This document shows, piece after piece, positions 1 to 5,221 of a DNA stretch of 5,221 bases (position 1 is its first letter; the number at the start of each line of letters is the position of its first letter). The translations under genes were made by a program, and so were the position numbers. The notes below the pieces were generated by a model, which saw only the letters and a program-made list of their open reading frames with translations, searched no databases and was not told the DNA's origin. The DNA is taken from positions 1 through 5,221 of the forward strand of contig JAKSCZ010000308.1 in the NCBI GenBank assembly GCA_022360335.1, written 5' to 3'. The stretch is from Pseudomonadota bacterium. GTDB lineage: Bacteria > Pseudomonadota > Gammaproteobacteria > Steroidobacterales > Woeseiaceae.

Positions 1-502
1 CCTCGCCCTGAAACAGCTTGCAGACCAAGCTGCCGCGGGACCTCAGGACCCGCCGGGCCATGTCCAGCGCCGCTTCGGCGAGGGCCATGGAACGCGGCTG
101 GTCGACCGCTTTCGTCCCGCTGATATTGGGTGCCATGTCGCTCATTACAAGGTCCGCGCCGGCGTCGCCGACGCGCCGCAGCAAGGCCCGGAATACCTCG
201 TCTTCGCGGAAATCGCCGCGGACGAAGTCGACCCCGGGCAGCGGCTCCATCGGCAGCAGGTCCAGGGCGACGATCCGGACACGGCCCCCGAGCGCCTGCG
301 ATACGTACTGGCTCCAGCCCCCGGGCGCCGAGCCCAGATCGACGCAGACCATGCCGGGCCTGAGCAGGCGTTCCTTGCGGTCGATCTGCTCGAGCTTGAA
401 AACGGCGCGCGAGCGCCAGCCCTCCCTGCGCGCCCTTTGCACGTACGGGTCGCGTTCCTGTCTGTCGCGCCAGCTGCCGCCCGGGCGGCGGGGTCTGCTC
501 AT
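1..502 (-). CDS. rlmE: 23S rRNA 2'-O-ribose methyltransferase RlmE (FtsJ/RrmJ), 3' end cut by window edge
   Basis: RlmE uses S-adenosylmethionine to methylate the 2'-OH of U2552 in the A-loop of 23S rRNA, a late step of 50S maturation in the cytoplasm. I translated the minus strand from the ATG at 502-500 and obtained 167 codons before the window ends; E. coli RlmE has 209 residues, so about 40 are missing. The SAM-binding motif I (VDLGSAPGGWSQY, residues 54-66), the acidic D81 of ALDLLPM and D97 of RGDF are visible. Three of the four catalytic K-D-K-E residues are present: K36 (RAVFKLEQ), D122 (MSDMAPN) and K162 (VCKLFQGE), each two residues earlier than E. coli K38, D124 and K164. The fourth (E199 in E. 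coli) lies off the window. The start is chosen because it gives a family-like N-terminus; an ATG at 515-513 is out of frame. The ribosome site is weak (AGGA about 12 nt upstream). It diverges from yhbY; ftsH commonly follows rlmE, but that cannot be seen here. Confidence 0.97.
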   Translation of the reverse strand, partial: MSRPRRPGGSWRDRQERDPYVQRARREGWRSRAVFKLEQIDRKERLLRPGMVCVDLGSAPGGWSQYVSQALGGRVRIVALDLLPMEPLPGVDFVRGDFREDEVFRALLRRVGDAGADLVMSDMAPNISGTKAVDQPRSMALAEAALDMARRVLRSRGSLVCKLFQGE

Positions 503-517
503 TGCCGGTTTCCATCC

Positions 518-526
518 TGTTACACT
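518..526 (+). promoter_or_regulatory. Candidate extended -10 promoter for yhbY
   Basis: The 32-bp divergent gap contains TGTTACACT, an extended -10 shape: TG, one base, then TACACT, which matches four of six bases of TATAAT. No convincing -35 hexamer is seen at 16-18 bp spacing, which fits an extended -10 promoter. Transcription would start about 7 nt downstream, near 533, almost on the yhbY ATG at 535. On the opposite strand the same bases contain TGTAAC, a weak -10 candidate for rlmE. Both assignments are inferred from sequence shape only. Confidence 0.4.
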
Positions 527-534
527 GCGCGCCG

Positions 535-843
535 ATGAACCTCACGGAACGGCAGAAGAAGTACCTGCGCGGCCTCGGTCACCGGCTCAAGCCGCTGGTC
601 GTCGTCGGCGACGCCGGCCTCAGCGACTCGCTGCTGGCGGAACTCGAATCGACGCTCGATCGTCACGAACTCCTCAAAGTCCGCGTCCGCACAGGCGACA
701 GAGACGCCCGTAACCGGATCGTCGCGAGGCTCTGTGCCGACAGCTCTGCGGAACTCGTGCAGCGGATCGGCAACGTCGCCCTGCTGTATCGGCCCAATCT
801 GAAGAAGAAACCCGAAAAACGCATCCGGATCCCGTCCGGCTAG
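535..843 (+). CDS. yhbY: Ribosome assembly RNA-binding protein YhbY (CRM domain)
   Basis: This is a 102-residue single-domain CRM (CRS1-YhbY) protein. The family binds RNA and associates with pre-50S particles; its exact assembly step is not settled. The N-terminus MNLTERQKKYLRGLGHRLKP closely follows E. coli MNLSTKQKQHLKGLAHPLKP. The GxxG RNA-binding loop is VVVGDAGLSD (GDAG at residues 25-28), followed by the amphipathic helix LLAELESTLDRHELLKVRV (33-51). The C-terminal strand VALLYRP (81-87) corresponds to TLVLYRP in E. coli, and a basic tail KKKPEKRIRIP follows. The ATG at 535 is preferred over an in-frame TTG at 502, because the family begins at MNL and the TTG would add 11 unrelated residues. 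No Shine-Dalgarno precedes the ATG. The gene diverges from rlmE (32-bp gap) and converges on greA (13-bp gap), the same relative layout as in E. coli. Confidence 0.96.
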   Translation: MNLTERQKKYLRGLGHRLKPLVVVGDAGLSDSLLAELESTLDRHELLKVRVRTGDRDARNRIVARLCADSSAELVQRIGNVALLYRPNLKKKPEKRIRIPSG

Positions 844-856
844 CAGCCCGCCGGGC
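834..856 (+). terminator. GC-rich hairpin across the yhbY stop, weak terminator candidate
   Basis: GTCCGGC (834-840) can pair with GCCGGGC (850-856) in yhbY RNA, giving a 7-bp stem with one G-U wobble and a 9-nt loop that holds the TAG stop. The convergent gap also contains GCCCG-c-CGGGC (846-856). No T-run follows on either strand, so a classical intrinsic terminator is not supported. The hairpin may instead protect the 3' end or slow the two converging polymerases. In the greA direction the stem is slightly weaker, because the wobble becomes an A-C mismatch. Confidence 0.25.
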
Positions 857-1329
857 CTACTCGTAACGGACCTCGAGGATATCGTAGGTCTTGGTGCCGT
901 CGGGCGCCTGGAATTCGATCGCGTCGCCCTCGTCCTTGCCGATCAGCGCCCTCGCGATCGGCGACGTGTACGAGATCATGCCGTGCTTGATGTCGGCCTC
1001 GTCTTCGCCGACGATCTTGTAGGAGGTCTCGCGATCCGTGCTCTCGTCCAGTATGACCACGGTCGACCCGAAGATCACCTTGCCGCGCGCGTCCACGGCG
1101 GCGACGTCGATGACCTGCTTGTGCGACAGCTTGCCTTCGATGTCCTTGATGCGCGCCTCGATGAAGCCCTGCTGTTCCTTCGCGGCGTGATACTCGGCAT
1201 TCTCGCGCAGATCGCCGTGGGCACGCGCCTCCGCGATCGCCTTGACGACGTTCGGCCGGTCGACGCCCTTCAGGCGCCTGAGTTCTTCCTGCAGCAGCTC
1301 GTGGCCGCGCACGGTCATCGGTACCTTGC

Positions 1330-1333
<4 letters not shown>
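857..1333 (-). CDS. greA: Transcription elongation factor GreA
   Basis: GreA enters the secondary channel of backtracked RNA polymerase and stimulates cleavage of the extruded RNA 3' end, freeing arrested complexes. The product is 158 residues, equal to E. coli GreA. The N-terminal coiled coil spans about residues 1-75. Its tip motif ARAHGDLRENAEYHAAKEQQ (36-55) carries the acidic pair D41 and E44 that coordinates the catalytic magnesium. The C-terminal FKBP-like domain (about 80-158) has GKVIFGSTV (84-92), YKIVGEDEAD (105-114) and ISYTSPIARALIGKDEGD (120-137), all family hallmarks. The GTG start at 1333 is chosen because MSKVPMT aligns without gaps to E. coli MQAIPMT, and because GAGGT (minus strand, 1344-1340) lies 6 nt upstream. 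The GTGA overlap with the carB stop points to translational coupling in a carA-carB-greA operon. The same frame stays open far upstream into carB, but that extension is not GreA-like. Confidence 0.98.
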
Positions 1334-4554
<3,221 letters not shown>

Positions 4555-4565
4555 CTGTATTGAGT

Positions 4566-4586
4566 CATAATTTACTTTAATTTATG
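4566..4586. repeat. Imperfect palindrome just upstream of carB
   Basis: In the carB direction CATAAATTA, a 3-base centre AAG, and TAAATTATG form two 9-base arms with 8 of 9 complementary positions. The near arm ends 11 nt before the carB ATG, about where a ribosome would sit. As RNA it could be a weak, mostly A-U hairpin; as DNA it has the shape of a dimeric operator. It does not match the ARG-box pattern TGAAT-N4-ATTCA. It overlaps one unit of the tandem repeat. Confidence 0.45.
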
Positions 4587-4607
4587 TACTTTTCTTTATG
4601 ATTTATG
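4573..4607. repeat. 14-bp imperfect tandem repeat, two copies plus a 7-bp half unit
   Basis: On the plus strand TACTTTAATTTATG (4573-4586) is followed directly by TACTTTTCTTTATG (4587-4600), 12 of 14 bases identical. ATTTATG (4601-4607) then repeats the second half of the first unit exactly. The motif TTTATG recurs at 4581, 4595 and 4602, spacings of 14 and 7 bp. In the carB direction the units read CATAAA-rich. The array lies entirely in the carA-carB spacer. It could be a slippage product in low-complexity DNA or a set of binding sites; the sequence cannot tell these apart. Confidence 0.75.
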
Positions 4608-4615
4608 AAGGGTTT

Positions 4616-5221
4616 TTATATCCCTACCATCGTTTTGACGCCGCGCTTTTTCTGCGCATCCATGGACTCGATGAAACGTTCGAACAGCGGCAGCAGGTCG
4701 TGCGGCCCGGGGCTGGCCTCGGGATGTCCCTGGAAACCGAAGGCCGGCCGGTCGGTGAACGCGATGCCCTGCAGCGTCCCGTCGAACAGCGAACGGTGCG
4801 TCGCCTCGACGTTTTCGGGCAGCGTTTCTTCCGCGACGGCGAAGCCGTGATTCTGGCTCGTAATCACGACCTGCCCGGTCGCGAGGTCCTGAACCGGATG
4901 ATTCGCCCCGTGGTGACCGAATTTCATCTTCTCGGTCCCGGCGCCGGCGGCCAGCGCGAGCAGTTGATGCCCGAGGCAGATTCCGAAGACGGGGATGCCT
5001 CTCGCCAGAAACGTCCTGATTGCCTCGACGGCGTACTCACAGGGTTCCGGGTCGCCGGGACCGTTCGACAGGAAAACCCCGTCGGGCGCGTGCGCGAGCG
5101 CCTCCTCGGCGTTCGTTTCGGCCGGAACCACCGTGAGGCGGCAATCGAGATCCGACAACAGCCTGAGGATATTGCGCTTGACGCCGAAGTCGTAGGCCAC
5201 GACGTGATACGGCGCGATTCG
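4616..5221 (-). CDS. carA: Carbamoyl-phosphate synthetase small subunit CarA, C-terminal part (start outside window)
   Basis: CarA is the glutaminase that releases ammonia from glutamine and passes it to CarB. The window holds the last 201 codons and the TAA stop; the frame is open to the right edge, and the first visible residues RIAPYHVVAYDFGVKRNIL align to about residue 188 of E. coli CarA (382 residues). This is the class I glutamine amidotransferase domain. The nucleophile Cys is in VFGICLGHQLL (visible residue 82). The His and Glu of the triad are in GHPEASPGPHD (residues 166 and 168). The Cys-to-His distance of 84 residues equals that in E. coli (C269-H353). FLSNGPGDPEPC (50-61), KFGHHGANHPV (100-110) and SQNHGFAV (122-129) are also typical. 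The GTG that could look like a start at 5200 is an internal Val codon (YHVVAYDFG). The C-terminus ends in a short non-conserved tail, KKRGVKTMVGI. Confidence 0.98.
   Translation of the reverse strand, partial: RIAPYHVVAYDFGVKRNILRLLSDLDCRLTVVPAETNAEEALAHAPDGVFLSNGPGDPEPCEYAVEAIRTFLARGIPVFGICLGHQLLALAAGAGTEKMKFGHHGANHPVQDLATGQVVITSQNHGFAVAEETLPENVEATHRSLFDGTLQGIAFTDRPAFGFQGHPEASPGPHDLLPLFERFIESMDAQKKRGVKTMVGI

Larger units (their letters stand above)
4555..4615 (-). other. AT-rich carA-carB intergenic spacer
   Basis: The 61 bp between the carA TAA and the carB ATG hold only 14 G or C (23%), against the GC-rich coding sequence on both sides. The last bases before the ATG (gactcaatacag) contain no purine-rich Shine-Dalgarno. 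In the carB direction the leader is A-rich and probably poorly structured apart from one AU hairpin. It contains a tandem repeat and an imperfect palindrome, listed separately. No intrinsic terminator is visible. A weak internal promoter, TTCATA then 17 bp then CATAAA (four of six matches each), can be drawn, but such matches are expected by chance in AT-rich DNA. The spacer may act as an unstructured, S1-dependent ribosome landing site for carB; that is inference. Confidence 0.85.

Noticed and set aside
502..534. TTG start extending yhbY by 11 residues
   Set aside because: The family starts at MNL; the extension is unlike known YhbY N-termini and would begin before the predicted transcription start.
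18..713. 231-codon plus-strand frame antisense to rlmE and overlapping yhbY
   Set aside because: It runs against rlmE, whose catalytic motifs are intact, and crosses yhbY in a different frame; the translation is Arg/Ser/Pro-rich with no recognisable motif.
4597..4602. TATGAT as a -10 for an antisense promoter into carA
   Set aside because: It matches five of six bases but has no -35 at usable spacing, and it sits in AT-rich DNA where such hexamers are expected by chance.
4605..4623. AGGG/CCCT hairpin at the carA stop as an attenuator or terminator
   Set aside because: The stem is only 4 bp with a 9-nt loop, and no T-run follows in the carB direction.
5198..5200. GTG as the carA start codon
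   Set aside because: It encodes the second Val of the conserved HVVAYDFG stretch in the middle of CarA; the frame continues to the window edge with matching residues.

Overview
This is an ordinary housekeeping block from a GC-rich gammaproteobacterium. The evidence is the proteins, which are close in length and motif to Escherichia coli CarA, CarB, GreA, YhbY and RlmE, and the order carA-carB-greA, yhbY, rlmE. From memory, that order matches the layout in Pseudomonas-type genomes; in E. coli only the greA/yhbY/rlmE part is shared. The sequence alone does not justify a genus. By eye the DNA is about three-fifths or more G+C, which explains the many long open frames antisense to or out of phase with carB.

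Layout. From the right edge leftwards on the minus strand: the C-terminal half of carA (glutaminase subunit of carbamoyl-phosphate synthetase; its start lies outside the window), a 61-bp very AT-rich spacer, complete carB (1074 codons), and complete greA, whose GTG start overlaps the carB stop by 4 bases. Complete yhbY then runs on the plus strand, converging on greA with a 13-bp gap. Finally rlmE runs leftward on the minus strand, divergent from yhbY across a 32-bp gap, and is cut by the left edge before its stop.

How the genes work together. CarA and CarB form one enzyme that makes carbamoyl phosphate for arginine and pyrimidine synthesis. The CarB allosteric residues for ornithine and UMP are present. 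GreA rescues backtracked RNA polymerase and is probably translated by coupling to carB. YhbY and RlmE both act on the large ribosomal subunit and share a short divergent promoter region. The theme is growth-linked nucleotide, transcription and ribosome functions.

I found no mobile element, CRISPR array, tRNA, rRNA or defence-type cassette, and no evidence of a novel multi-gene system. What deserves a second look is small-scale: the carA-carB spacer (23% G+C, a tandem 14-bp repeat, an imperfect palindrome, no visible Shine-Dalgarno for carB), a possibly near-leaderless yhbY transcript, and a Pro-to-Gln change in a highly conserved CarB loop.
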